Assembly (NCBI GenBank): GCA_963837715.1
Contig: CAWIOF010000002.1
Coordinates: forward strand, 744,001 to 808,000
Direction: 5' to 3'
From: JANYLB01 sp963837715
Lineage (GTDB): Bacteria > Actinomycetota > Acidimicrobiia > IMCC26256 > JANYLB01
DNA: 64,000 nucleotides
In this document: positions 43,605 through 51,465 of the stretch, piece by piece
Position numbering within the stretch: the stretch's first letter is position 1
Layout of the letters: the number at the start of each line of letters is the position of its first letter
Position numbers and translations under genes: made by a program
Notes under the pieces: generated by a model
The model's input: only the letters and a program-made list of their open reading frames with translations
Databases searched by the model: none
What the model was told of the DNA's origin: nothing

Positions 43605-44360
43605 ATGGGGCGGCTCGACGGGAAGGTGGCGCTCGTCACGGGTGCCGGGAGCGGGATGGGCGCGGCGACGGCCCGGATGTTCGTGGCCGAGGGCGCGCGG
43701 GTGATGCTCGCCGACGTGAGCGTCGATCCGACGACCGCGCTCGCGGCCGAACTGGGAGACGCGGCCGCGGCGATGGTGCTCGACGTGACCGACGAAGGCG
43801 CGTGGGTCGCGGCGGTCGACGCGACCGTCACGGCGTTCGGCGGCATCGACATCCTCGTGAACTGCGCGGGCATCACCGGCATGAGCCCGCTCGACGGCCC
43901 GGTCGAGCCGTTCCGGAAGATGATGGACGTCAACTTCTTCGGCACGCTGCTCGGCATGCAGGCGGTGCTCGCCCCGATGCGCGCCCGCGGTGCGGGGTCG
44001 ATCGTGAACTTCTCGTCGATCAACGGGATCGCGGGTGCGCCCGCGACCGGTGCGTACGTCGCGAGCAAGTTCGCGGTGCGCGGCATCACCAAGACCGCGG
44101 CCCTCGAGCTGGGCAAGGACGCGATCCGGGTGAACTCGGTGCACCCCGGCGCGATCGCCACGCCGATGACCTCGAAGGAGGTGCTCGGCTTCAACCCGCG
44201 TCCGTACCTCGCGAAGCTCGCGAGCCTCGGCCGGGTGGGGGAGGCCGACGAGGTCGCGCAGATGGTCGTGTTCCTCGCGTCCGACGAGAGCTCGTACTGC
44301 ACGGGTGCCGAGTTCGTGATCGACGGCGGCGTGCTCGCCGGCATCTCCTGGCCCGGCTGA
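43605..44360 (+). CDS. Short-chain dehydrogenase/reductase (hydroxysteroid type)
   Basis: This classical SDR has 251 residues: VTGAGSGMGAATA near residue 12 (NAD-type loop), NCAGITGMSPL near residue 86, FSSINGIAGAPATGAYVASK near residue 136 with the catalytic Ser, Tyr and Lys, and HPGAIATPMTSKE near residue 183. The Asp at the end of the second strand (LADVS) favours NAD. It follows ltp3 and precedes the Rieske oxygenase; a hydroxysteroid dehydrogenase is the likely job. Confidence 0.85.
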   Translation: MGRLDGKVALVTGAGSGMGAATARMFVAEGARVMLADVSVDPTTALAAELGDAAAAMVLDVTDEGAWVAAVDATVTAFGGIDILVNCAGITGMSPLDGPVEPFRKMMDVNFFGTLLGMQAVLAPMRARGAGSIVNFSSINGIAGAPATGAYVASKFAVRGITKTAALELGKDAIRVNSVHPGAIATPMTSKEVLGFNPRPYLAKLASLGRVGEADEVAQMVVFLASDESSYCTGAEFVIDGGVLAGISWPG

Positions 44361-44401
44361 GGGCCTGCGGTGGCGGCTGACGGCTCGTTTGCACGCCGAA
44401 T

Positions 44402-44415
44402 GGGAACGTGTTCTA
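44402..44415. promoter_or_regulatory. KstR-type operator before Rieske oxygenase
   Basis: GGGAACGTGTTCTA fits TnnAACnnGTTnnA at all fixed positions but the first. It stands only eight bases before the ATG at 44424, so bound repressor would block initiation. Confidence 0.65.
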
Positions 44416-44423
44416 CTTTTGGC

Positions 44424-45383
44424 ATGCCGCGCTTCCCGTTCCCCATCCCGTACTCCTGGTACCAGGTCGCCGCGCCCGAGGACCTCGAGCCGGGTGGCGT
44501 GACCGCGCTGAAGTACTTCGGCCGCGATCTGGTGCTCTGGCGTGACGAAGCGGGGGAGTTCCACCTCCAGGATGCGTTCTGCCCGCACCTCGGCGCGCAC
44601 CTCGGCGTCGGCGGCGCGGTGGAAGACGGGTGCATCCGCTGCCCGTTCCACGGCTGGACGTTCGACGGCACCGGCGCGTGCACGAACATCCCCTACAGCG
44701 ACCGCCTGAACCGCAAGGCCCACGTCCGCACCTACCCGGTGGTGGTCGCGAACGACCTCGTCTTCGCGTGGTACCACCCCGACGAGATCGCCCCCCTGTG
44801 GGACGTACCGGTGTTCGCCGAGGTCGGCACGCCGGAGTTCTCCGACTACTTCAAGTCGAGCTTCACGATCGGCACGATCCTGCAGGAGATGGCTGAGAAC
44901 ACCGTCGACCCCGCGCACTTCCGGTTCGTCCACGGCACCGACCAGGTCGCCGAGTGCGAGAGCTACGAGACCGAGGGCCACACCGCGACGATGTTGTCGA
45001 AGCAGACCTACGTCACGCCCCGCGGCGTCACCGAGGGTCGGATCGACGTCTACAGCTTCGGTCCCGGGATCGCGAAGACGTGGTTCACCGGCATCGTCGA
45101 CGCGTTGCTGGTGGCGACGTCGACGCCGATCGACGCGAACTCCACCCAGGTCCGGTTCAACTTCACGGTCCGCAAGTTCGACGACGCGAAGATGACGTCA
45201 TCGGTGGCGAAGGCGTTCGTCGGCGAGATCAACAAGCAGATCCAGGAGGACCAGCCGATCTGGGAGAACAAGACCTTCCTCCCGGTCCCCGCGCTGGCCG
45301 ACACCGACGGCCCGATCGTGAAGTTCCGGAAGTGGTACTCGCAGTTCTACGCCGAGCCCTACGAGGTCGGCGCGAGCACCTGA
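44424..45383 (+). CDS. Rieske non-heme iron oxygenase, KshA-like
   Basis: This 319-residue oxygenase component has a Rieske [2Fe-2S] site (CPHLGAHLG near residue 51 and CPFHGW near residue 73) and a mononuclear iron site (ENTVDPAHFRFVHG near residue 156, the D-H-H triad). It resembles KshA, the 3-ketosteroid 9-alpha-hydroxylase, and also cholesterol 7-desaturase (DAF-36/Neverland) types; the FPFPIPYSWYQVA opening suits the latter. A KstR-type box at the start favours a steroid substrate. The reductase partner is not adjacent; the one at 23744 is a candidate. Confidence 0.82.
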   Translation: MPRFPFPIPYSWYQVAAPEDLEPGGVTALKYFGRDLVLWRDEAGEFHLQDAFCPHLGAHLGVGGAVEDGCIRCPFHGWTFDGTGACTNIPYSDRLNRKAHVRTYPVVVANDLVFAWYHPDEIAPLWDVPVFAEVGTPEFSDYFKSSFTIGTILQEMAENTVDPAHFRFVHGTDQVAECESYETEGHTATMLSKQTYVTPRGVTEGRIDVYSFGPGIAKTWFTGIVDALLVATSTPIDANSTQVRFNFTVRKFDDAKMTSSVAKAFVGEINKQIQEDQPIWENKTFLPVPALADTDGPIVKFRKWYSQFYAEPYEVGAST

Positions 45384-45407
45384 CGCCACAGCGCCGTCGG
45401 GCTCAGG

Positions 45408-46142
45408 TCAGCCCAGGAGCGGGAGCACGTCGGCGAGCGAGGTGAGCTTCTCGCACGCCATGCGGTGCTGGAACCCGTGCGGGTCCATGAGGAACGGGCG
45501 CAGGCCGGCTCGCTTGGCGCCGACCACGTCGAAGCGGGGCATGTCGCCGATGTACGCGGTCCGTTCGGGCACGGCAGCCATGGCTTCGAGCGCCAGGTGG
45601 AAGATCCGCGGGTCGGGCTTCTCCACCCCGACTGCCCCGGAGTCGATGAGCGTCTCGACCTCCACACCCATCCCCGCGCCGACCTGCAGGACCTCGAGCT
45701 CGCGCAAGCGGTCGGCCATCGTGCCGCCGGCGTTCGACACGACACCGAGCCGGATCCCGGCCGCGGCGATCTCCCGGAGCGCGTCGATCGACCCGGGAAT
45801 GACACGCATCCACAGCCCGTCGGTCGCGAACTCGCTCGCGAGGTGCTCGATGGCCTCGTCGATCCGATCGGCCGGCACGCCGCATTCGGTCGTGAACGCG
45901 ACGAGGTACGCCCGCCAGAAGTCGGCCATGGGTGTTTCGTCGTCCCAATTTCCGTTCGGGTCGATGTCGACCGGTGACGACGCCGCGCCGGCGTAGTGCG
46001 CACGATCGGTGCGGGTGGGGTCGACGGGGATCTCCGCGCGCGTGAGCGCCCCGATGATCGGCTCCGGCGACGGCAGGAGGAACACCCCACCGACGTCGAG
46101 GAGCAGGGTGTCGATCGCGCGCGTGTCGATGCTCGTCGTCAA
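45408..46142 (-). CDS. HAD-superfamily hydrolase
   Basis: This 244-residue HAD hydrolase, subfamily IA, has the first motif LLLDVGGVF near residue 13 (the second Asp is replaced by Gly, as in some members), LGVVSNAGGTMADRL near residue 131, EKPDPRIFHLAL near residue 171 and GDMPRFDVVGAKRAGLRPFL near residue 196. It is probably a small-molecule phosphatase; the substrate is unknown. It is divergent from the AlaC-like gene and convergent with the Rieske gene. Confidence 0.82.
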   Translation of the reverse strand: MTTSIDTRAIDTLLLDVGGVFLLPSPEPIIGALTRAEIPVDPTRTDRAHYAGAASSPVDIDPNGNWDDETPMADFWRAYLVAFTTECGVPADRIDEAIEHLASEFATDGLWMRVIPGSIDALREIAAAGIRLGVVSNAGGTMADRLRELEVLQVGAGMGVEVETLIDSGAVGVEKPDPRIFHLALEAMAAVPERTAYIGDMPRFDVVGAKRAGLRPFLMDPHGFQHRMACEKLTSLADVLPLLG

Positions 46143-46192
46143 GGGGGCAAAGCTACCGGGGGCGAGCAGGGGTGGCTGGTACCGTGATCCGC

Positions 46193-47368
46193 ATGGAGTT
46201 TCGCCGGATCAACGCCCTGCCGCCCTACGTCTTCGCCGCGATCGACGCGCTGAAGATGGAGGCCCGTCGCGGTGGGGAAGACGTGATCGATCTCGGCTTC
46301 GGCAACCCCGACGTCCCGAGCCCGAAGGTCGCGGTCGACAAGCTGTGCGAAGCGGTCCAGAACCCGAAGAACCACCGGTACTCGGCCAGCCGCGGCATCC
46401 CGAAGCTGCGCCTCGCGATCACCGACCTGTACCAGCGGAAGTTCGGGGTCGAGCTCGACCCCGACACCCAGGCGTGCACGAGCATCGGCGCGAAGGAAGG
46501 CTTCTCGCACCTGATGTGGACGCTCCTCGGCCCCGGCGACTCCGCCCTGGTGCCGAGCCCGTCGTACCCGATTCACATCTGGGGTCCGATCCTCGCGGGT
46601 GCCGAGGTGCGTCACGTGCGGCTCGGCCCCGAGCAGGACTTCTTCGAGAACCTCCTCGAGGCCTGGGAAGACTCCTGGCCCCGTCCGCGCGTGGTCGTGC
46701 TCTCGTTCCCGCACAACCCGACGACCACGTGCGTCGACCTCGACTTCATGCAGCGCATGGTCGACTTCGCACGTGAGCACGAGGTGATCCTCGTCCACGA
46801 CTTCGCGTACGCCGACCTCGGTTTCGACGGCTACCAGCCGCCGTCGATCCTGCAGGTTCCCGGCGCGACCGACGTCGCGGTCGAGCTGTACACGCTCACG
46901 AAGTCGTTCTCGATGGCGGGCTGGCGCATGGGGTTCCTCGTCGGCAACGAGGAGTGCGTCGCCGCGCTCGCGAAGCTCAAGAGCTACCTCGACTACGGCA
47001 CGTTCCAGCCGATCCAGATCGCGTCGATCGTGGCGATGAACGAAGCGCCCGACTACCCGCTCGAGGTCAACGAGATCTACAAGGGCCGCCGCGACGCGCT
47101 GATCGACGGTCTCGATCGCGCCGGATGGCACATCGAGAAGCCGAAGGGCACGATGTTCGTCTGGGCGCCGGTGCCCGAGCCGTACCAGGAGCTCGGCAGC
47201 CTCGAGTTCGCCAAGATGCTCGTACGCGAAGCCAAGGTCGCGGTCTCACCCGGGATGGGGTTCGGTCCGGGGGGCGAAGGGTTCGTTCGCTTCGCGCTCG
47301 TCGAGAACGAGCAGCGCATCGGCCAGGCCGTCCGTGGCATCAAGAAGGCCCTCACCAAGCTCGGCTAG
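46193..47368 (+). CDS. alaC: Class I/II aminotransferase, AlaC-like
   Basis: This PLP enzyme of about 391 residues closely follows the E. coli AlaC (glutamate-pyruvate transaminase) pattern: FRRINALPPYVFAAIDALKM at the start, DLGFGNPDVPSP near residue 35, GYxSASRGIP-like YSASRGIPKLRLAI near residue 61, FPHNPTTTCVDLDF near residue 175 and TLTKSFSMAGWRMGF near residue 230 with the PLP-binding Lys. It makes alanine or a related amino acid. An upstream GTG at 46184 would add three residues. Confidence 0.9.
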   Translation: MEFRRINALPPYVFAAIDALKMEARRGGEDVIDLGFGNPDVPSPKVAVDKLCEAVQNPKNHRYSASRGIPKLRLAITDLYQRKFGVELDPDTQACTSIGAKEGFSHLMWTLLGPGDSALVPSPSYPIHIWGPILAGAEVRHVRLGPEQDFFENLLEAWEDSWPRPRVVVLSFPHNPTTTCVDLDFMQRMVDFAREHEVILVHDFAYADLGFDGYQPPSILQVPGATDVAVELYTLTKSFSMAGWRMGFLVGNEECVAALAKLKSYLDYGTFQPIQIASIVAMNEAPDYPLEVNEIYKGRRDALIDGLDRAGWHIEKPKGTMFVWAPVPEPYQELGSLEFAKMLVREAKVAVSPGMGFGPGGEGFVRFALVENEQRIGQAVRGIKKALTKLG

Positions 47369-47560
47369 CTCTCCTCTGCTAGATCGGCCGGGGCGCAGAC
47401 TTCGAGCTCCATCCCGTCGACGTCGCGGGATCTGCACGGATCTCCCTTCGTGTGGCCGTCGTGAGGGCCTGGGCCCCCCGACCCATGGGTGCGGTCCGTA
47501 CGATCGATCCATCCTGAGGAATGGGGCAGTACGAGCCTCCCCGCGCCGCAGGCCATTGAG

Positions 47561-47586
47561 CGGACCCCCGATTGGCCGGGGGTCCG
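47561..47586 (+). terminator. Stem-loop, probable terminator
   Basis: CGGACCCCCG-ATTGGC-CGGGGGTCCG is a perfect ten-base stem with a six-base loop, lying between the convergent AlaC and TetR genes. No run of T follows, so termination may rely on the stem alone. The preceding 190 bases (47369-47560) hold no gene I can support; a short frame MGQYEPPRAAGH at 47521 ends just before the stem. Confidence 0.65.
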
Positions 47587-47596
47587 TTCGCGTCGG

Positions 47597-48182
47597 TCAC
47601 GCCTCGAGGCCGTGGAGGCAGAAGGCGACCGCGGCGTCGGCGACGCGTTCCACGGGCTCCGCGCGGCTGAACAAGAACGTGCGCGGCGAGCTGCTGCACC
47701 ACGCCGAGGATGGCGTAGGCGACGACGTGGGGATCCTGGTCGGTGGCGCGGCCGGAGCCGATCGCCTCCTTCAGGTGGCGGACGAGATCGTCGACGGCGA
47801 CCTCCTGGCCGGCGCGCAGCACCGGCGCGAACCGTTCCTCGGTCGCGGCGAACTGGAAGAGCGTGAGCGAGTCGCGGTGTTCGGAGAACCACTGCATCGA
47901 GGCGCGGATGCCGAGCTCGATGCGCCGGACCGGGTCGGGTTCGTCGCCGATCGCGCCCTGCTGACGGCGGCGGAGGTCGAGCTGCGCGGCTTCGAGCAAC
48001 TGCGCGAGCAGCTCCTCCTTGCCGGAGAAGTACCAGTAGAAGACGCCCTTGCCGACGCCGATGCTCGTGACGATGTCGGACACGGAGGTCGGGTGGAAGC
48101 CGCGCTCGGCGAACAGGCGCGTCGACTCCGCCATGATCTGGTGGCGGCGGTCTTTCCCGCGCTGTGTGAGCTTCCGGGTCAA
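47597..48182 (-). CDS. TetR-family regulator (frameshifted)
   Basis: This regulator of about 195 residues has a helix-turn-helix of the form FAERGFHPTSVSDIVTSIGV followed by GKGVFYWYFSGKEELLAQLL. The C-terminus FLFSRAEPVERVADAAVAFC lies in a second frame; removal of one base of the GG at 47685-47686 joins it (QLARTFLFSRAE). It probably starts with a TTG at 48182, 21 bases from the palindrome at 48204-48221. The ligand is unknown; the shape suggests an acyl-CoA or small-molecule sensor. Confidence 0.75.
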
Positions 48183-48203
48183 GGCGCGCGACGCTACGAG
48201 CGG

Positions 48204-48221
48204 CTTGACCGGGCGGTCAAG
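48204..48221. promoter_or_regulatory. Palindromic operator of the TetR gene
   Basis: CTTGACCGGGCGGTCAAG is a perfect inverted repeat (CTTGACC, four-base centre, GGTCAAG) 21 bases upstream of the TTG start. It is a likely autoregulatory operator. Confidence 0.65.
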
Positions 48222-48400
48222 AAGGCACGCGCCCGGAGCGCAGGCGTTCAGCCAATCGTCAGCGGGGGTTCGCGTGCCGGCAACCCGTCGGCGCGCGGCG
48301 CGCAACCTCGGGAGCGCATGCTGGCACGTGGGAGTCGGGGTCGCAGGGAGGCAGGGCCGGAGCACGTCAGGCCATCCATCGGGAGCGACGAGGAGTCTCA

Positions 48401-48652
48401 GTGGTGGAGCGAGTCGAGCAGATCAGGGTCTGGCTGCGGTTCCAGGGCCGTGGCGGTGCGGAGGCCAATGCCCGGGCCGAGTTGGAACGGCGGGCCGCCG
48501 AGCACATGATGCTGACGGCCCTCGAGCGTCGGGTGCTCCCGCGGCGGCGCCGGACACGGTCGCCGCCTGACCGAGCGCAGGCGGGTCGACCGCCGAACCG
48601 GCGAAGCACCCGTAGCCAGTCAGCCGTTCGTCACCTACGCTCCCGGGCGTGA
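48401..48652 (+). CDS. Small helical protein, uncertain
   Basis: GTG start with a moderate upstream GGAG. The first 45 residues are strongly helical and charged (ANARAELERRAAEHMMLTAL) with good third-position G/C. After residue 50 the frame becomes arginine- and serine-rich and loses codon bias, so the end is doubtful; a frame change is possible. It overlaps the PlsC start by four bases. The function is unknown. The 218 bases before it (48183-48400) hold only the TetR operator. Confidence 0.35.
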   Translation: MVERVEQIRVWLRFQGRGGAEANARAELERRAAEHMMLTALERRVLPRRRRTRSPPDRAQAGRPPNRRSTRSQSAVRHLRSRA

Positions 48653-49374
48653 CCTACTGGTTCCTGAAGGCCGTGCTCACGCCAGTGCTCTACGGCCTCT
48701 TCCGCGTCCGGGTGGAAGGCCGCGAGAACATCCCCGCGGCCGGCCCCGTGATCTACGCCGGGAACCACCGGTCGTTCATGGACTCGATCTTCCTGCCCCT
48801 GGTCCTGCGTCGGCGCATGACGTTCGTGGCGAAGGCGGAGTACTTCGACGACCCGCGCTCGGCCTGGTTCTTCCGGGCCGTCGGCCAGATCCCGATCCGG
48901 CGTGAAGGCGGCAGTGCGAGCCAGCGCGCGCTCGACGCGGCCACCGACGTGCTCGAACGTGGCGGCCAGTTCGGGATCTACCCCGAGGGAACCCGCACCC
49001 GCGACGGCCTCCTCCATCGGGGCCACACCGGCGTCGCCCGACTCGCGCTCGGCACGGGCGCGCCGCTGGTCCCCGTCGGTCTCGTCGGAACCGACGAGAT
49101 CCAGCCGACCGACTCGAAGATGCCCCGGTTCTTCCGCACCGTCACCGTGCGCTTCGGGGCACCGATCGACCTGCGCCACTACGAGGGCCGGGTCGACGAC
49201 CATCTCGCCCTGCGCCAACTCACCGATGAGCTGATGTACGAGATCCAGTCGCTGTCGGGTTACGAGTACGTCGACACCTACGCGACCAAGGGCTCGGCCG
49301 GCGAGGGGCGTCCGTCGGACACGTCACCCGAGGTCGTCGACCTCCCCGTGCGGCTCGCGACGCTCGCGAGCTGA
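48649..49374 (+). CDS. plsC: PlsC-type 1-acylglycerol-3-phosphate acyltransferase
   Basis: This 241-residue membrane acyltransferase has the HxxxxD motif in GNHRSFMDSIF near residue 40 and the substrate motif IYPEGTRTRDG near residue 110. It adds the second acyl chain in phosphatidic-acid synthesis. The N-terminal hydrophobic stretch (FLKAVLTPVLYGLF) anchors it. It starts with GTG at 48649. Convergent to glpK, which also feeds glycerolipid synthesis. Confidence 0.88.
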   Translation: MTYWFLKAVLTPVLYGLFRVRVEGRENIPAAGPVIYAGNHRSFMDSIFLPLVLRRRMTFVAKAEYFDDPRSAWFFRAVGQIPIRREGGSASQRALDAATDVLERGGQFGIYPEGTRTRDGLLHRGHTGVARLALGTGAPLVPVGLVGTDEIQPTDSKMPRFFRTVTVRFGAPIDLRHYEGRVDDHLALRQLTDELMYEIQSLSGYEYVDTYATKGSAGEGRPSDTSPEVVDLPVRLATLAS

Positions 49375-49395
49375 CCGCGCCGCGGGTCGGTCGAC

Positions 49396-50898
49396 TCAGG
49401 CCCAGTCGCGCGATCGTTCCACCGCGCGTGACCATCCCGCGCGACGCGACGCGATCTCCTCCGGCGCCATCGACGGCGTGAACGCGGCTTCCTCCCGCCA
49501 CGCCGCGGCCGCGTCGGCCGGTGTGTCCCACACGCCCTCGGCGAGACCGGCGAGGTAGGCCGCGCCGAGCGCGGTCGTCTCCTGGATCACCGGGCGTCGG
49601 ACCGGGATCCCGAGCAGGTCGGCCTGGAACCGGCACAGGAGGTCCATCTGGCTCGCGCCTCCGTCGACGCGGAGCTCCGCCGCGTGCGCGCCGCTGGCTG
49701 CGGTCATCGCCTCGACGACATCGGCAGTCTGGTACGCCATCGCCTCGACCGCCGCCCGCGCGAGCTCGGCGCGCCCACTTCCCCGCGTGAGGCCGAGGAT
49801 CGCGCCCCGGGCGTAGGGATCCCAGTAGGGGGACCCGAGTCCGGTGAACGCGGGGACGAAGTACACGCCGCCGGTGCTGGCGACGCTCTCGGCGAGCGGG
49901 CCGGTCTCATCGGCGCTCGCGATGATCCCGAGGCCGTCGCGCAGCCACTGCACCGCGGCCCCGGTCACGAAGATGGAGCCTTCCATCGCGTAGGTGGTGG
50001 TGTCGCCGATCGTCCACGCGACGCTCGTGAGCAGCCCGTCGACGGGAGGGGGGAGGTGTGGGCCCAGGTTGAGGAGGACGAACGACCCGGTGCCGTAGGT
50101 GTTCTTGGCCATCCCGGGCTCGAAGCAGGCCTGGCCGAACAGCGCGGCCTGCTGGTCGCCCGCCATGCCGCTCACCGGCACCCGGAGCCCGGCGGCCGAC
50201 GCGGGATCGGTGGTGCCGAAGCGGCCGCAGTTCGCCAGCACGGTCGGGAGGCACGAGGGGGGAACCTCGAAGAGGTCGCACAGCTCGTCGGACCACGCGA
50301 GCGTGCCGATGTCGAACAGCAGGGTGCGCGATGCGTTCGACGGGTCGGTGGCGTGCACGGCGCCGGCGCCGGGGCCGCCGGTGAGCTTCCACAGCAACCA
50401 CGAGTCGATCGTGCCGACGAGGAGGTCGTCGTCGGCGGCCACGCCCCCTTCGGTCAGCAGCCACCGCACCTTCGTGGCCGAGAAGTACGGATCGAGCACC
50501 AGGCCGGTACGGGCCCGAACCTCGGGTTCGTGCCCGGCCGCCCGCAGCTCGTCGCAGTGCTCGGCCGTGCGCCGGTCCTGCCACACGATCGCCCGGTGCC
50601 GCGGCTCGCCGGTGCTGCGGCTCCACGCGACGGTGGTCTCACGCTGGTTCGTGATCCCGATCGCGACGATCGCACGGCCCGCGGCCTCGAGGTCGCGCAC
50701 CACCTCGCCGAGTACAACCAGCGTCGCCGCGAAGATCTCCTCGGGATCGTGCTCGACCCATCCCGGCTGCGGGAAGTACTGCGGGAACTCCCGGTACGAC
50801 CACGCCTGCGGCATCCCGGTTCCGTCGACCGCGAACGCCCGCACTCCCGTGGTCCCCGCGTCGATCGCCAGGACGACCGGATCGCCTTGATGGCTCAC
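49396..50898 (-). CDS. glpK: Glycerol kinase
   Basis: This FGGY-family kinase has 500 residues. It opens AIDAGTTGVRAFAVDG with the ATP-phosphate loop and carries the glycerol-kinase signature GMAGDQQAALFGQACFEPGM near residue 240 and GTGSFVLLNLG near residue 265. It turns glycerol into glycerol-3-phosphate. Its GTG start at 50898 lies inside the end of an intercistronic repeat, which also forms its leader. Confidence 0.93.
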   Translation of the reverse strand: MSHQGDPVVLAIDAGTTGVRAFAVDGTGMPQAWSYREFPQYFPQPGWVEHDPEEIFAATLVVLGEVVRDLEAAGRAIVAIGITNQRETTVAWSRSTGEPRHRAIVWQDRRTAEHCDELRAAGHEPEVRARTGLVLDPYFSATKVRWLLTEGGVAADDDLLVGTIDSWLLWKLTGGPGAGAVHATDPSNASRTLLFDIGTLAWSDELCDLFEVPPSCLPTVLANCGRFGTTDPASAAGLRVPVSGMAGDQQAALFGQACFEPGMAKNTYGTGSFVLLNLGPHLPPPVDGLLTSVAWTIGDTTTYAMEGSIFVTGAAVQWLRDGLGIIASADETGPLAESVASTGGVYFVPAFTGLGSPYWDPYARGAILGLTRGSGRAELARAAVEAMAYQTADVVEAMTAASGAHAAELRVDGGASQMDLLCRFQADLLGIPVRRPVIQETTALGAAYLAGLAEGVWDTPADAAAAWREEAAFTPSMAPEEIASRRAGWSRAVERSRDWA

Positions 50899-50976
50899 TC
50901 CGCTGCGCCGCCTCGATCGCCCACCAGCTCGGCTCCTGCTCGGGCCTGTCCGGCGGCTCCGCTGCGTTCGCTCACC
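50892..50976 (-). repeat. Intercistronic two-module repeat, subtype 1 (glpK leader)
   Basis: On the minus strand module A (50976 to 50946, GGTGAGCGAACGCAGCGGAG and onward) contains the stop codon of the upstream gene. Module B (50925 to 50892, GGTGGGCGATCGAGGCGGCG and onward) contains the GTG start of glpK. This is the most complete copy of subtype 1. Confidence 0.8.
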
Positions 50977-51421
50977 CGGGGACGACTCCGGCGGTCGCGA
51001 CCTGCGGTTCCAGTGCGTCCGCTCCTCCGTGTTCCCGCAGGAGGTCGACGAGTTGGTGGGCGACGGCGCGGTCGCGGGGGCGGAACTCCAGGACGACCAC
51101 CCTCCCCGGTGCGGGGGAGATCTGGAGCTGGAGCATCGGTCGACGGGTCCGGACCCTGAGCAGCTCCAACGCCTCGAGCTTGCGTTGCATGAGGAGATCG
51201 GCTTCGAGGAGCGGTCGGCTCCGACGGGGGGTGTCGAAGACGAGGGCGCGCTCGTTCGTGATCCCGAGCACGTAGATCGCGCGGCCGGTGAGGAAGAGCG
51301 GGATCTTGGGCCGTTGGTCGGCCATCCACACCGCGCAGCCGGTCACGAACGTCTCGTCGGGGCGGAGGAGCGCCTCGGTGGCGCGCCGGAGGTGCACGAG
51401 TGTGGTCTTGCGGGTCATCAT
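50972..51421 (-). CDS. Conserved hypothetical protein
   Basis: I do not recognise this 149-residue protein. It has no membrane segment. The middle reads as alternating beta strands (AIYVLGITNERALVFDTPRR, LELLRVRTRRPMLQLQIS), like a small PH- or YcxB-like domain. Its stop codon is supplied by the repeat before glpK. The start may be the ATG at 51421 or the next one at 51418. Confidence 0.65.
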   Translation of the reverse strand: MMTRKTTLVHLRRATEALLRPDETFVTGCAVWMADQRPKIPLFLTGRAIYVLGITNERALVFDTPRRSRPLLEADLLMQRKLEALELLRVRTRRPMLQLQISPAPGRVVVLEFRPRDRAVAHQLVDLLREHGGADALEPQVATAGVVPG

Positions 51422-51465
51422 CGACACGCTACCGGCGTCGGGGTCGGGACCGAGGGAGGACACGC

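Noticed and set aside
41646..44981. A 1111-residue open frame on the minus strand
   Set aside because: It runs antisense to ltp4, ltp3, SDR and Rieske genes and shows only shadow composition.
1794..47686. Five pseudogenes
   Set aside because: Each frame change is a single extra base in a G or C run and the remainder of each gene is well preserved, so sequence error is more likely than decay.
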